Shown one piece after another: positions 22,474-34,195 of a DNA stretch of 64,000 nt. The notes under the pieces were generated by a model, which saw only the letters and a list, made by a program, of their open reading frames with translations, searched no databases and was not told the origin of the DNA. Positions within the stretch are counted from its first letter, which is position 1. Each line of letters starts with the position of its first letter. Both the position numbers and the translations under genes were made by a program. This DNA is from Micropterix aruncella (Eukaryota; Arthropoda; Insecta; Lepidoptera; Micropterigidae): the NCBI GenBank assembly GCA_944548615.1, contig OX155967.1, positions 24,767,898 through 24,831,897 of the forward strand. The letters are read 5' to 3'.

Positions 22474-23310
22474 ACATACCTACTGTAGATAATATGTATA
22501 TTATTTCAGTTCCTATAATTCCCTATATAATAATGAGAATAAACCATACCTTTTTGTTCAAAAAAACTAAAAATAATATTTCAATAATATAAAATTGATG
22601 ATTGATAGAATAAATAAAAAATAAGATTTAAATGTGCTTTTCTTACTAATATCCAAAATTCCTGAAATTATGTCTAAATCCCAGCTATATTTCGATGTTT
22701 TAGTTTAAAAAGCCGAAAATATGGCATATATATTTAAAAAATAGGAATAATAATTAGAAAAATATTTTTATTCTTATTATACTAAAGAGTATATTCTAAG
22801 TTTTTTTCTAAAACTGTTTTATTTTTACCTAATTTAGAAGTTACAATAGGTAAGACTTTCATTTTTAACATTGAATAAACGAGACTTTTTTCTTCAAAAA
22901 TCGCCGAAAATAATATAAAATAGAAGTGTGGATTGAAAGAATGAAAAAAAGGGTAAAAATATTATTCTAATTAATTTTTAATTTCTGAATAATGTCTGAT
23001 TTCTGGCTTTCTAAACTAAAATGTTCCCAGAAATATAGCCGGGATTTAAGAAAAAAATCAGAAATTTTGGATATTAGGAAAAAAATACATTTAATTCTTA
23101 TTTTTTATTCATTTTATCCATCAACATATCTATTTTACATTATTTTAAAATATATTTATTTTTGTTTTATTTTAAGAAAAATTTGTGGTTTATTCTGAGA
23201 AGAAAAAATGTGAATTCAATATTGTGCTGTATTTTTTTTTGAGGTATTTAATTAGTTGTCCATATATTAGTCTACGAAATCAACTTCAAGCGTATTTAAT
23301 GAATAAATTA
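22474..23310. other. Segmental duplication copy 1, block B, AT-rich
   Basis: Continues the duplication: CAGTTCCTATAATTCCCTAT at 22508 matches 42335, and GATTGATAGAAT matches 42423. Extremely AT-rich, with no gene. Confidence 0.5.
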
Positions 23311-23720
23311 AATGCAAAAACGGAATTTTAAAAGCAAGCTTCACTTTCCACCAGGAAGTTTCAATCCGTCGTCATTATGTGTAATGGAAACTACTCATGA
23401 CAACAAAACAAACGAGCCCAAACTTGACTATCTTAGCACTTTCCATCAGAAAGTTCCAGTGGAAAACTGTTGGCTCCATCTTCAGACCCTCGTCATCATG
23501 TGTAATGGAAAGTACTCATAATAACAAAATATACTAGCACAAATTTGACTGTGCTACCACTTGCAATCAGGGAGTTCCAGACCCTACATCCAGGCTCCAT
23601 CATCAAATTAGCTCGAAGGCACATTCATATTGTATTGCCCTTGAACTTACATAATTCTGCCAAATTTCAGCTCAATCGGATACCAGCAAGTGGTTATAAA
23701 ATGGTTTGCAAATTTCGAAA
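23310..23720 (+). repeat. Tandem repeat, three units of 96-120 bp
   Basis: Units start at 23342, 23438 and 23558, each with CACTT(T/G)C-A-CAGGGAGTTCCAG-like and TCATCATGTGTAATGGAAAG sequence. The end holds CCAAATTTCAGCTCAATCGG, linking it to family Y and the 10190 and 45290 copies. Confidence 0.6.
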
Positions 23721-24057
23721 CGGACAACTTACATACGAAAAGTATTAACTATTATTTTCTAAAAAGTAAGAAATCTTGTAAAAAGAACTCAGTTTAAGGC
23801 ACATTTACTCTTTCAAATATTCCAAACTAAAAGTTTAAAAAAACTAAATATTACTGATATCCCAAAAATTATCGCATTCCATGTAATTTACTTTAAATTT
23901 TTAAATAAAAAAAGTTGACATCTCATCACAAAAGCGTAAAGCGTATTTTTTTTAAAGTTTGGGACCCTTAAGCATATAAATGAAAAGTATGTTTATCGTA
24001 TGTTTATTAAAAAATACTCCACACTTAGGAGTGGGATTCGAAGATTTCAAGGAAATG
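23721..24057. repeat. Segmental duplication copy 1, block C
   Basis: TAAATATTACTGATAT-CCAAAAATTATCGCATTC, GGGACCCTT and GTATGTTTATCGTATG match 42950-43080 and 43335-43430 in order. No gene. Confidence 0.65.
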
Positions 24058-24088
<31 letters not shown>

Positions 24089-24190
24089 AGGCTAAACATA
24101 CAGCGCTACAAAAAATATTACAATTACATTAAATACAATATTTCGGGCCGATGACATGCTTTCAACAATAGTTTTAGTTAGTTAAGTCTC
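24058..24190 (-). repeat. LINE 3' tail, minus orientation, (TTTA)n
   Basis: (TTTA)n at 24058-24085 followed by ACAGGCTAAACATACAGCGC and a short UTR-like stretch. On the minus strand this reads as a LINE 3' UTR ending in (AAAT)n. It interrupts the duplicated segment after GAAATGA. Confidence 0.55.
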
Positions 24191-24840
24191 CAATACGCAC
24201 AGTGCATACTGTGGGGGTTGGAAGAGGAAAGGGAAAGGAAAAGGAAGGAATGGGTGTCAATAGATTTTAAGTGCAGAGCACCGCGGTGCGACAGCACCGC
24301 GATCGCGTTCCAAACCCGGACAATTACCTTTTCCACTGCGGATTCTGGGCTAAACGACTTCGAAAGTGCCCTTACGAGCTTCGGTAGCTCAACCCTTCGC
24401 TTCGCGCCGTGCGCCATTGAACCGGGATTGCGTACAACATTCAAGCATGCGATACACGCAGACGCACCGCCCTTGTGACATTCGCGAGTGCAGATTTCTA
24501 TCAACGCATGTCCTCAGAACCCCAAAAACTAGTGTCGTCCTCCGTCGGCCGCTGAGGACTCCTCTCCCCAAGCTGCAGTCACCATACGACGATCATACGT
24601 GGTACGTGACATTCCTTTCAGTAGCGTAAATCGATGACCAATTTTCAATTCTAATTTCAATTTCTCCTACGCTTCCACTGTCTTCTGCAACAACCCACTT
24701 GATATCCCCGTCAGACGGCATAGTTACGAGGCGGGATATCGCACACACAATGCCTACTGTGGGGGTTGGAAGAGGAAAAGGAAAGGAAAAGGAAGGATTG
24801 GGTGTCAATAGATTTTAAGTATTAATGTGCAGTACAAAAA
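24191..24840. repeat. GC-rich retroelement-like segment with 60-bp direct repeats
   Basis: A direct repeat of about 60 bp (TACTGTGGGGGTTGGAAGAG, then a GGAAAGGAAAAGGAAGGA run and GGGTGTCAATAGATTTTAAG) at 24207-24270 and 24757-24822. The segment between is GC-rich with an uninterrupted minus-strand frame of 108 codons and no motif I recognise. Direct repeats at this spacing could be an LTR-like or duplicated UTR structure. Confidence 0.45.
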
Positions 24841-25180
24841 ATAAGAAAATTTACTGCATCATATAAACCTTTTTTAATTCATTAAAAATAAGTTAAAGAA
24901 CATAGAATGAAAAACCAAATAGTCCCTAAGACATAAGTATCCCATGTGAAATGTCTATGTCGCATTTTCGATTAATTTTAAGTACTTATATGCTCTGCTC
25001 AAATTTATTCTCTTTCATGTTAAATAGGTCGATATTCTGGAAATGATTATCGTAAGTTGACATTAAGCGGTATAATATAATGGAATTCTGGGCATAACTA
25101 GTACAGACGCGCGGGACTGCGAAGGTACGGGGAAAGCGAGCCACGCGTGGTGCTACGTGAAAAATTGATAGATTTTCTGA
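24841..25180. other. AT-rich, nothing recognised
   Basis: No coding or repeat signal apart from a GC-richer patch at 25105-25160. Confidence 0.4.
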
Positions 25181-25377
25181 TAATAGTTTTTAAGTGAAAA
25201 TATTAATAGCAGTATATGAGAGGCAAAAGGTTGCTTATGACTGATAAAACCACGTTGGAACCTTGAAATTCGAAGCCTAATAACCATTCCATGATAGATG
25301 TCCTGTCACTTTGGAACCTTGAAATTCTAAGCTTAATAACCATTCCATGATAGATGTCAGGTCACCTTTGGAACCTT
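25181..25377. repeat. 56-57-bp tandem repeat within the duplicated segment
   Basis: TTGGAACCTTGAAATTC at 25255, 25311 and 25368, each unit with TAATAACCATTCCATGATAG. The third unit is broken by the MITE that follows and resumes at 26052 with GCTAAGCTTAATAACCATTC. The duplicate at 43500-43555 has a single unit. Confidence 0.75.
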
Positions 25378-26051
25378 GAGTCCCTTCGAGTAGCGGCATA
25401 ATTTCATGGCAGACCGCGGCAATTTATTGGAATTTCTTGCAATATCGCCGCGCTCGAATAAAAGTATTATAACTATGGAACTACTACAGCAATCATAAAA
25501 AGAATAACTGTGCAATGATTCCATTGAAATTTCATATATAGAACATTGAAATCTCATTTTGTAAAACAATTAGATAATTATGAAAAAATATGAGAAAATC
25601 GAAAAAGTGAAAAAACTCGTCATTTCTAAGTTGTACTTTTCTTACGGAAAAATACGGAACCCTATTTAGAAATTGTAAATACTATCTTGATCTTTATTAG
25701 ATTTTCTATCAAGGGAAATATTTCGTTTTGCTTATTTACATACAAAAATATTTAGATATTAGCTCATAAATGACAATAAAATTTTTGATGATTTCTCGAA
25801 AAAAAAATATGATGTTTGAGAATGGAATTTTACCAGAAATATCCGCGACATGACGCGCGAAATTATTCTAGCGGCCGTCTATGTATCTATGTAAGGTAAT
25901 AATGAGATATTTGGTATGGATTTTAGGATGCGTTCGAATTAGAAAATAATATCACTGTGCGCTCCGGGAGCAAGCCGCCAATATTGGTCGTTACGTAGTC
26001 AACGGTGTTCTGATGTGCAACCAAATTTGGTCGTTAAGTAAGCCGAAGAGT
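25378..26051. mobile_element. MITE of the TTAA type, about 670 bp
   Basis: Starts CCCTTCGAGTAGCGGCATAA after TTGA and ends before TTAA, splitting a tandem unit. A reverse-orientation copy lies at 36720-37335, whose CTACTCGAAGGG end is followed by TTAA. Shared interior: GCCGCGGTCTGCCATGAAAT in complement, AAATTTCAATG-GATCATTGC, CAAGCCGCCAATATTGGTCG. No coding frame. Confidence 0.65.
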
Positions 26052-27060
26052 TAAAATGCTAAGCTTAATAACCATTCCGTGATGGTTTTTTTGTCATATT
26101 GCGACTTTCTGCTTTTCCATATTGAAAGTAATGTTTTTTTTTTATTTAAGGCGACGATGTAGGTAAATTTCGAAAATTACATTTTTTGGCAATTTTTGAA
26201 CAGTCATACTGAAATAACTGATGATGTTAGCCAACAAAAAAAAAAATATCGTAACTCACGGTACCTTTCTTAAGTAGATAGCTATTTCAGATTTTTTTTA
26301 AAGTATTGGAAAATTGAGGAAAATAATTAAATCTGGGAGCTATACAGGAAATTTTCATTTTAGAGCATTTTTTGAAACGTGCCTCACACTAAACTGCACG
26401 ATCAAGAAACTCAAAAAAAATACTACGGCATTTTAACAATAGTTGAAAAGAGGGATGCTTTGGCAGAAATTTTAAAAAATAAGTTTTTCTTGTTAAAAAA
26501 AAATATATAAAAAGTGTAACTTTCATCCATATTCACTGTTAAATATTACTTATTACTGTGTGTTTTTTTTTCAGTTTGTTTTTTTTTTACATAAACTATG
26601 TACAATAAACTTGTAGTACTGACGATTATTTTTTTCAAATAAAATATCAGTATATTTTAAAAATAATATTTTGCAGAGCCCGTTTATATTATTTTTGTCA
26701 AACAATGAGATGAGCGCGCTCTTCTCGCGACGATGCGCTGGCTCAAAATGCCGCAAGCGACATTGGGTCAATATGGTTCTTATGTGGGGATCAATTACTG
26801 ATTCAAATGGCATAACAGCCAACCTTTTATAGTGAAATGTTATTGGCTCTTAGAAACGTGGTTCATTTCGGCTTCGAAGGCCGACATATGCGGTTGCGTT
26901 CGCGACGCTCTGTTTCATGACTTATTATTACCAAATTGACATTTCGATGGATCGGAGATGTGAAAGTAAAAAAATATCGGTTTTAGATGGCTATTTCACC
27001 GTGTAAATGAAAGAGGTTTAAAAACATGATAAATCATATGTTGAAAAATAGAAACAATAA
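26052..27060. other. End of tandem unit, then unclassified sequence
   Basis: 26052-26170 continues the duplicated segment (CATTCCGTGATGG, GCGACTTTCTGC). The rest, including a GC-richer patch at 26690-26900, shows no recognisable gene or repeat. Confidence 0.35.
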
Positions 27061-27626
27061 TAAGTAAAATAATATTTAATATTTATTTATTTAATTTTTT
27101 TTATTATTTTTTTTTTTTTTTTTTTAATACTTTATTCATTTATTTGTTTGTACATTTAGCCCCATTGTTACCAATGTTATAAGTAACTCGGAAAAATTGA
27201 ACACCGAAATGCAGCTAATGCTCAGTGCCCACCTAACTAGGACTTAAATGTCCCGTATCTAGGCGGGTCAGAGTAAATAATTGAAATAAGTAAAACAACT
27301 TACGTAACAATTAGCCTAATTAAAGTAAAAAAAACCTTTTCATTTTTATATTCAATGAATGTGCTTAATTAAGATTGAATAATATATCAGAATAAATAAA
27401 TAACATAGGTAATACAATATGGCAAATACACATATACGTAAATACGATTTTAATAAATAATAGATGCTATATGGTATAAACATATTTATAATTAATTAAA
27501 ATATATAAATACAATTTTAAAAGCAGTATTTAAAAAAAACTTGAAATAACATAAATAAAAATATGATACTATTAATATATGCATAATAATGTATATAAAT
27601 ATACAATATTATTTTTAAATTAACCG

Positions 27627-28100
27627 TTATACATACGCTTTACAAACCAAGTTTTCAGATTTAGACCTCCCTAATTCAAATAACCATTTATTAATTTTGT
27701 CTTTAAACTCTTGATTGTTCTTTATGTGTTTCCATTTTTCCTCTATGTCATTATATAGTTTGGGACCAATTGAAAAAGCTTGTCGTTGTGCAAATGTTGT
27801 TTGCACTCGAGGAATAAGGAAATTTTGTTTCCGTGAACTCCGAGTATTGAAGTTTTGCTGACTTTGATCATATCTATCTTTGTGTTTATGAAAAAATATT
27901 ATCACATATTTAATAAACAATTGCTTGACGTCCAGAACTTTAGACTCTTTGAAAAGACGCTCTGACGGGTAGTCATTAGGTTTCCTATAAATTATCCGTA
28001 GCAGCAGTTTTTGCGTCTTTATTAGTGGATCCAGGGCCTGTTTCGTGCAAGCACCCCACCCTACAATTCCATAAATCATAAGACTTTGGCATAGAGACAT
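27627..28100 (-). pseudogene. LINE ORF2 C-terminal part
   Basis: 157 codons: SLMIYGIVGWGACTKQALDP, LIKTQKLLLRIIYRKP, then TTFAQRQAFSIGPKLYNDIE. This is the usual region after RT in CR1/Jockey LINEs (YG...WG, Q+..+R.I, +.YN.+P). It is out of frame with the RT block because of a 23-bp tandem duplication plus a further frame change at 28100-28140. Confidence 0.8.
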
Positions 28101-28110
28101 GTAGGTGATT

Positions 28111-29475
28111 TTAATTGTTTTCCGAGATATTGTTTAATTGTTTTCCGAGATTGCGCAGTTCACAAAAAACATATATTAGTTTCCGTAATCGATCCGAGAG
28201 TTGAATTATGTGCTTAGACCAATTCAGCTTAGAATCCACATTTATTCCCAGATATTTTATATTATCTACAACACTTAGTCGTTCACATGAGCATGTGCAG
28301 TCTTTAAGGCAATTGTGAGAGTGGATTTTAAAGAAGCTGGAGATATGAACTGATCGTAAGCTAAAGTTCATTACTTTGGTTTTCGACGAATTAATTGTTA
28401 AAATATGTTTATTTAGCCACTCACTAACGGTATCCAGAGTATTTTGTAATTTAAGTGCGACTTCTGCCGAATTAGTCGCTTCTGTTAATAAGACCGTATC
28501 GTCTGCGAATGAGATGACTTTCGCATTAAGTTGGAGTTCACATAATTCATTAATATATATTAGAAACAGGAGTGGCCCTAGCACACTTCCTTGTGGAACG
28601 CCATATCTTATATTTAGTTTCTCACTGATCTGTCCATTTATTGCTGTTACCTGAGATCTGTCATCCAAGTAGCTTCTAAACCATTCCATGGATACCCCTT
28701 TAACTCCAAAGCTCTCCAGTTTTTTACAGAGAATCGGGTGAGACACCGTGTCAAATGCTTTCGATAGGTCGAGGAACGCTGCCATAACTTTTCTCCCCTT
28801 ATCAATATTTACTGATATATATTGGGTAACAGCGTTAATTGCATCTTGCGTTCCTCGACCTTCTCTGAAGCCGAATTGGTTAGTTGAAAGGAGCCCCTCA
28901 GCCTCGACGTGTTTTATAAGCCTCTTTTTTACATTTTTTTCAATTACTTTCGAAATTATATTTTGTAGAGATATCGGTCGATAGTTTCCAATATCTTCTT
29001 TGTTGCCATTCTTAAATATTGGAATAACCTTTGACGTCTTTAGTGACTGAGGAAAGGTGCCCGATTTGAAACTTAAATTCACTAAGTATGCGAGAGGTTC
29101 GGAAATAAACTCAGCTACAAGTTTGAAGTGAATTGTGCGTATACCATCTAACCCGGGTGAAGAATCAGCTTTCAGATTTTTTATGGTGTTTGCAATTTCC
29201 GTTTTGTTAACAAGACGAAGCGCAAACTGCTTTTTAGTTTTAGGAAATATATTTATTTGGTTAGTCAAAGCAGATTCAGTATATTTCATATCCGCTAAAA
29301 TGGAGTTTGCAAGTTTTTGTCCAACAGACACAAAATATTCGTTGGCATAGTTGGTTAGTTCTCGAAGATCCTTGTCCACGCTTTTTATCTTATTACCAAC
29401 CCTTATTGACTTAATTGAGGGTTTATTCTTATTTGTGTGCCCTATGTCATTAATTAACTCCCATGTTTTCTTCAT
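28111..29475 (-). pseudogene. LINE reverse transcriptase domain
   Basis: An open stretch of 454 codons. Motifs in order: SSPGLDGI, VIPIFKNGNKEDIGNYRPIS with LQNIISKVIEK, NQFGFREGRGTQDAI, AAFLDLSKAFDTVSH (first catalytic Asp), YGVPQGSVLGPLLFLIYIN, the palm VISFADDTVLL, LTINSSKTKVMNF and KYLGINVDSKLNWSKHI. All RT catalytic residues are present (D in FLDLSKAFD, and FADD). It is in frame with the endonuclease block at 29506-30051, separated by a single TAA at 29503-29505. Function in a live copy: reverse transcription of LINE RNA at the nicked target. Confidence 0.9.
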
Positions 29476-29505
29476 ATCGCCATTTGCTTGTTTGAATTTT
29501 TCGCT

Positions 29506-30051
29506 TTAATATGACTCTTTGGTTTTCTTAATGATTTTTTTGCAGGTATTCCTATATTTTTTATAAAAAGTTTGTAGTTGTACATCATTAGGATTTCTTC
29601 TTACATCTTTGTGGAGCTTGTCTCGCTTTCTTATGCAGAATAATAGACCGTCCGTTATCCACGGATTGATTTTAGCTTTTGAACGAGAAAGATTAATTTT
29701 CTTTTCAGTTGAGGCGTTGTTTATGCAATCCAAATATATTTTTAGAAAGAGGTTGGATGCTTCATTCACGTCCTTGGCATCATAGACTTTATCCCATGTC
29801 ACCTCGCGAAACAAGTTTAAAAGTTTCTTATTGTCTGTGATGGTTTTAGACTGGATACGCTGAGACAATTTTTTCATATTTTTCGAGATACATAGTCCAA
29901 CCGCATAGTGGTCAGTGATAGTAGTCTTATAGATAAATGACTTAATTGGCATTCTTGATTTGACCATTATGTGGTCTATACAACTAGATTGTTCGCGATC
30001 TGTTCTTGTCGCTTTGTCGATGGCGATTTTCAATCTATTTTGGGTTAACAT
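29506..30051 (-). pseudogene. LINE endonuclease C-terminal part and linker to RT
   Basis: Contains SSCIDHIMVKS and TTITDHYAVGLCIS, the SxIDHI and TDHY motifs that close the AP-type endonuclease active site, then a basic linker with KINPWITDGLLFCIRKRDKL (usual PW....L). Ends at TAA 29503-29505, after which the same frame continues into the RT block. Confidence 0.85.
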
Positions 30052-30611
30052 ATGAGGTAGTCTTCAGCCTGTGGATGTCGATTATTTATTATGTTAATAT
30101 TAATATCCCCAGTTAGTATTATATTGGGTTCGTTCGAGTATTCCGAAAGCAAACCGTTTAGCGATTGAACGAAGCTATTTATATTAGTTTTACTTGGTGT
30201 TTTATAAATGGCAAATATATTGATATCGTCCTCAATTAACATATGTAGGCAGTTGGCATCATCAATTTTCTTTTCTGTAACGAAAGCTTTTAGATCGGAT
30301 TTCAGGTAAATTACAACGCCATCATTCTGAAGTCTTATATTTTTGGTATGATAAGAGTCAAACCCTGGCAGTACTCTCGCGGTATAAATATTACTAATCC
30401 AGCATTCAGTCAAAATAATAATGTCAAATTGGTAATCAAACTGCTTAAGCAGTATAAGGCAGTCATCAAAATTTTTATTGACACTACGAATGTTAAGCGA
30501 AAATAGCTTTAGGCTTTTCCCTCTCATTAGGTAATCTTTGCATTCATTGGAGTTATCAAATTCTTCACATGTTATATATTTTTCGTCTATAAAATTATAC
30601 AAATCATTCAT
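30045..30611 (-). pseudogene. LINE endonuclease N-terminal part
   Basis: Starts at ATG 30611. LKLFSLNIRSVNKNFDDCLI (N of the active site), FDIIILTECWI (catalytic E), PGFDSYHT, GVVIYLKSDL, IFAIYKTPS and NIILTGDINI (the D.N motif). This is the APE-type endonuclease fold of non-LTR retrotransposons, which nicks target DNA. A frameshift around 30048 separates it from the next block. Confidence 0.85.
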
Positions 30612-30827
30612 TTTGGATATTAAGTAAGTACAAATAAATACGGCAATGGTATTGTTTTAGGTCTAAATAAGTATTTTTTTTAAAATCTCTCTTGAAATAT
30701 TGCAATAATTCGAGGAAGGTATATATAACGGGTAAAATAACATTTGCACAATAGTTATAGGTAAGGATTAGTACAATAAAAAGATTATTTCCGCTGTATA
30801 TTGCAATAAACGTTGTAATAATGGTTA

Positions 30828-30960
30828 CAATATATTTATTTATATGTAAGACAAAACACGTTTTAAATGCCATAATAAGATAATTATAACTTACAATATA
30901 TTTATTTATATGTAAAGTAAAATACGTTTTAAATGCTATAATAAGATAGTTATAGTTCAA
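30828..30960. repeat. 66-bp tandem duplication in the LINE 5' region
   Basis: CAATATATTTATTTATATGT at 30828 and 30894, followed in both by a CGTTTTAAATGC-ATAATAAG stretch. Confidence 0.8.
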
Positions 30961-31344
30961 TTTATATATAATATGTATGATATGTAGAATAGTATAATAT
31001 ATATAATATCTATAGCATATATAATAGCATAACATATCACTATGTATATGAGTTTTCGATTGGTTTTTTGTATGCGACCATAGTAATATATTACAATTTA
31101 GTAATAAAATTATCTCAGATACTGTCATTGTTTGCGATAATCTTGGACAAAACATCCTCACTTGTAATGGTGAATACTTTGGATTTTTCCTGTTTTTTAA
31201 GAAATATTTTTCCACTTTTAACCCAACAGTATTACAATATTATTTTTTAATACGATCTACATTTCTATTTACAATATTACTTTTTTTTAATAAAAAGTGT
31301 TCATTTATTTGATAACAATGTTTCTTTATGTATAAAAACAAAAA

Positions 31345-31440
31345 AAAAATATACATATCGGTAGGTTTTGAACCTACGACCGGTGTGATCTTATGCGAGT
31401 TTTAAACAAGTGCGCCACTTCAGCTTGCTTCCTGCGAGTC
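31345..31440 (-). repeat. tRNA-derived SINE head
   Basis: On the minus strand: AAGTGGCGCACTTG (A-box-like), then, 50 bases on, GTCGTAGGTTCAAAACCTAC with a perfect 5-bp T-stem (GTAGG/CCTAC) around a 7-base loop TTCAAAA, which is the B box. An A/T-rich tail follows. No good acceptor stem and no intact anticodon arm, so a SINE or tRNA relic rather than a tRNA gene. Confidence 0.6.
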
Positions 31441-32150
31441 AAAATGATATAAGGGGACAGTAAATAATGCAAATACATTTGCGTTAGAGCCATATGCCAG
31501 AGCTATACACCATGTATAAATATAATATACAATTAGGCTACGATTCTGACCGTTCTAATATAGAAAACCGTCAGATAGGCAGAATTGTAATTTAAAAAAC
31601 AAAACGTAGGTATCTACTTTTTAAAAGCTTTTATTCAACTTGTAATGTCTGTGAAAAAAATCTAAAAATGCGAAGAAATATTACATCAGCAGTAGCTTAC
31701 AATAAATGTCAAAACTTTTCAATTGATGAGAATTGAAAAGTTTTGACATTAGAGATTACATACAGGCAAACAGACATACATTTCTCTGAAAATGGTCTTA
31801 ATCATCTTGGTGGACCTCAAAATGGACATCTCTATCGTTATCTAAACATTTTTTTCCGCACGATCACAACACCTTCCCTACCAGTGGCAGCCGGGAAAGT
31901 AATATAATGTTCAAGTTTAGATGATGATAAAGCATAGCCTTCTTCACCAGCGTAGGTACATGACACTTGCATAATCCCAAAATATAAATCCCATTGCAAT
32001 AGTGTATACCTAGTGTGTTTAGTCCAGACATCGATAGCGAGTGAATATCGCTGCGAGATGAGTCAACATAATAAACACCTGCCCCGTCGCGACGGGAGGG
32101 GGTAAGTAGGCGGGGCTTAAAAACTCAGATACGGTTTATTTTTTAAGTAG
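31441..32150. other. Unclassified, with one perfect hairpin
   Basis: Includes the hairpin at 31705-31750 and a GC-richer patch with GTCGCGACGGGAGGGGG near 32085-32105 and GTAGGCGGGGC. No gene. Confidence 0.4.
31705..31750. repeat. Perfect hairpin, 20-bp stem, 6-base loop
   Basis: AATGTCAAAACTTTTCAATT, loop GATGAG, then the exact complement. Confidence 0.9.
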
Positions 32151-33400
32151 TACGTCGCCTTAAACGACTGCTTTTAATAAAAAGTGATAATGAGTATGAT
32201 AAAGTTAACTTTTAGTAAATGTCCTTGTAATTTTTTACAAAGTCAACATTTTAATTTATATGATTGATATATCTTTTTTAAACGTAAAATACCGTTCCTA
32301 AAACTCTTTATCTCGATCACACAAAAATTTCTGCACTGCCGCTACTACCGCGTCATCATCTTCGAATTTTCGACCTCGCAGACGTTTCTTTAACATCTGA
32401 AATATATAAATCACAAGGGGCAATGTCAGGGGAGTATGGAGGAAATACCATTACTTCACAGCCTGCTTCTGCAATAGTAGCCATCGCAACTCTGGACTCG
32501 CGTGCTGGCGTGTTATCTTGATGAAACAATACAATTTTAGCGAGTTTGCCTCTTCATTTACAATACAATACAATCAACTACTCCAGTAGATAGGTATTCC
32601 TACACTTGGATGCGTCACAAAATTAAATGCTAAAAATTTAATTATTAAAAACATAACTATCGGGATAGTTGTCATGGCTGTAATATTATATTCAATATTA
32701 CCTACATACATATAATCAAAATATACTAATGTGATTTAAGAGTCAGGGAGAATGATATATTAAAATAGAAATGCAAATTCTATGTAGAATAATCAAAAAA
32801 AATATTTTATTGTCAATCCAGCAATATGCCTTCGTATTTAAAAAAAAAATAAATAGATGTATAATAAATTATATGAAAATTAGAATGTCAGCTATCATAA
32901 TACCATTATGTTTAAAACTTTACGCATTTCATTAATCATCAACATGGAAAATAAACTCAAATTTTCAAACTCCCTTATACCATAAATTGGGTTTCTTACC
33001 AAATTATGTATAATTATCTTTTTTAAAGTGATCCTCTACAAGGCTTTTCATTTGCTCTGGAATCTCATTACAGTAGGACAAATTTTGGTGACTGTCGGTT
33101 TATGTGGAGATTGGATTTATTCCTCGTATCGTGATGATGCGAGCGTTTTTCACGTATTTCATTCCGCATATTTTTTATTTGTTCAGCATATACAGCCCCC
33201 GTTATAGTAACTATATTATCAAGGTATTGAATCATCACGACTCCTTGACTGTCTTCTGACTTTATTAGTGAAATTTGTTTCGAAACCCATCCTGTTCCTG
33301 AGGAAAGCGCGATCAAAAAGAAGAACATAGAGGATGAAACAGACGGACCGACTGACAGGAATATGCTTGTTGGTGGTTTCGTTTTATAATTGTTATGCTC
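32150..33400 (-). pseudogene. mariner-like transposase relic (copy 1), interrupted
   Basis: Minus-strand blocks: SEDSQGVVMIQYLDNIVTIT with GAVYAEQIKNMRNEIREKR (about 33100-33290), then after an unrelated insert (32566-33155) KLAKIVLFHQDNTPARESRV with AMATIAEAGCEVMVFPPYSP and DIAPCD, and in a shifted frame RLRGRKFEDDDAVVAAVQKF. HQDN and YSPD.AP.D are the second and third catalytic-aspartate motifs of mariner (DD34D) transposases. Several frameshifts. The diverged copy at 43750-44050 lacks the insert, so the insert came later and the relic predates the segment duplication. Confidence 0.75.
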
Positions 33401-33623
33401 GGGCCACAATGCCGGGAAATGCCGTTAATTATCGAAATGATGGGCGTTTAATTTTGGTGTGGCCAACACCTATCGCGATAATTTTACAACGGCATTAACA
33501 TTGCCGTTTGAAATTAGGCGATAGCTCGGGTGGCGGTTTTAAAGAGTTTAATGCGTTGAAGCGGCCACACCACGGTTGTCATTATGCGCCGTGAGCGCGA
33601 CGTGACGTGTTTGTGTTCGGTGA

Positions 33624-33742
33624 TATGTGGAGTGGACTAACGAGAAAGTCATTGCGTTTCTCGAAATTCTGCAAACAGAGCCATGTTTGTGGGATCCGAG
33701 ACACGTAACAAGACATCCAATTTTGTGCTTTTTTCAACAGAC
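33624..33742 (+). pseudogene. MADF/Myb-SANT-like DNA-binding domain fragment
   Basis: The plus strand reads VEWTNEKVIAFLEILQTEPC followed by LWDPRHVTRHP, the start of a MADF-type domain (W....V..FLE.....P.LWD). This domain is typical of the DNA-binding partner protein of Harbinger-type transposons and of some insect regulators. It is cut off after about 35 residues by LINE-derived sequence. Confidence 0.5.
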
Positions 33743-33769
33743 AGCCAATTTTTATACAATTCAATTATT

Positions 33770-34163
33770 ATTTTTTATATTTTTATTTTTATTTCGGTAA
33801 ACATACAGCGCATACAATATACATACTTTTGCATAAACATAGAAAAAAGAGTAAAAACATTACGCCGATAATCGTTTCCTACGAAAGTAACATTCTAAAC
33901 AGATTTCAGCATATTTACTTAAAAAATAATTATAAAATAAATTAAGTTCATACTAAATATAAAATTAATACAGAAAACCGATGGGAGAGGTAGAGAGTTG
34001 GAAGTGATTAGGAGGAGGGAGTTAGACGATGGTATATGTATATACATAGATATAAATACAGACATAGATAGGTCTTATAGTGGATATATAGATGCAGATA
34101 TTTATAGATTTTTTAAATGTTTATTGATATTTAGAGATATATTATAAATATTTATAGATATTT

Positions 34164-34195
<32 letters not shown>

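Larger units (their letters stand above)
27060..31250 (-). mobile_element. Nearly full-length EN-RT LINE (CR1/Jockey group)
   Basis: Minus-strand element. A probable ORF1 end at 31250-31100 (KVFTITSEDVLSKIIANNDS) is followed by an AT-rich spacer with a 66-bp tandem repeat. ORF2 is in pieces (30611-27627): endonuclease, RT and C-terminal tail. A 3' UTR ends with an AATAAA-type signal and a T-run at 27108-27126 (poly-A on the coding strand). No RNase H domain. It interrupts the segment duplicated at 39-44 kb. Confidence 0.8.

Noticed and set aside
30604..31215. Tyr/Ile-rich 203-codon minus-strand frame upstream of the LINE endonuclease
   Set aside because: AT-rich LINE 5' spacer containing a 66-bp tandem repeat; only its first part overlaps, out of frame, a plausible ORF1 end.
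31345..31440. Functional tRNA gene on the minus strand
   Set aside because: The T arm is good but the acceptor stem and anticodon arm are not, and an A/T tail follows, so it is listed as a SINE head.
32566..33155. Extra mariner domain between the two transposase blocks
   Set aside because: The paralogous relic at 43750-44050 is continuous here, so this stretch is a later insertion with no coding signal.
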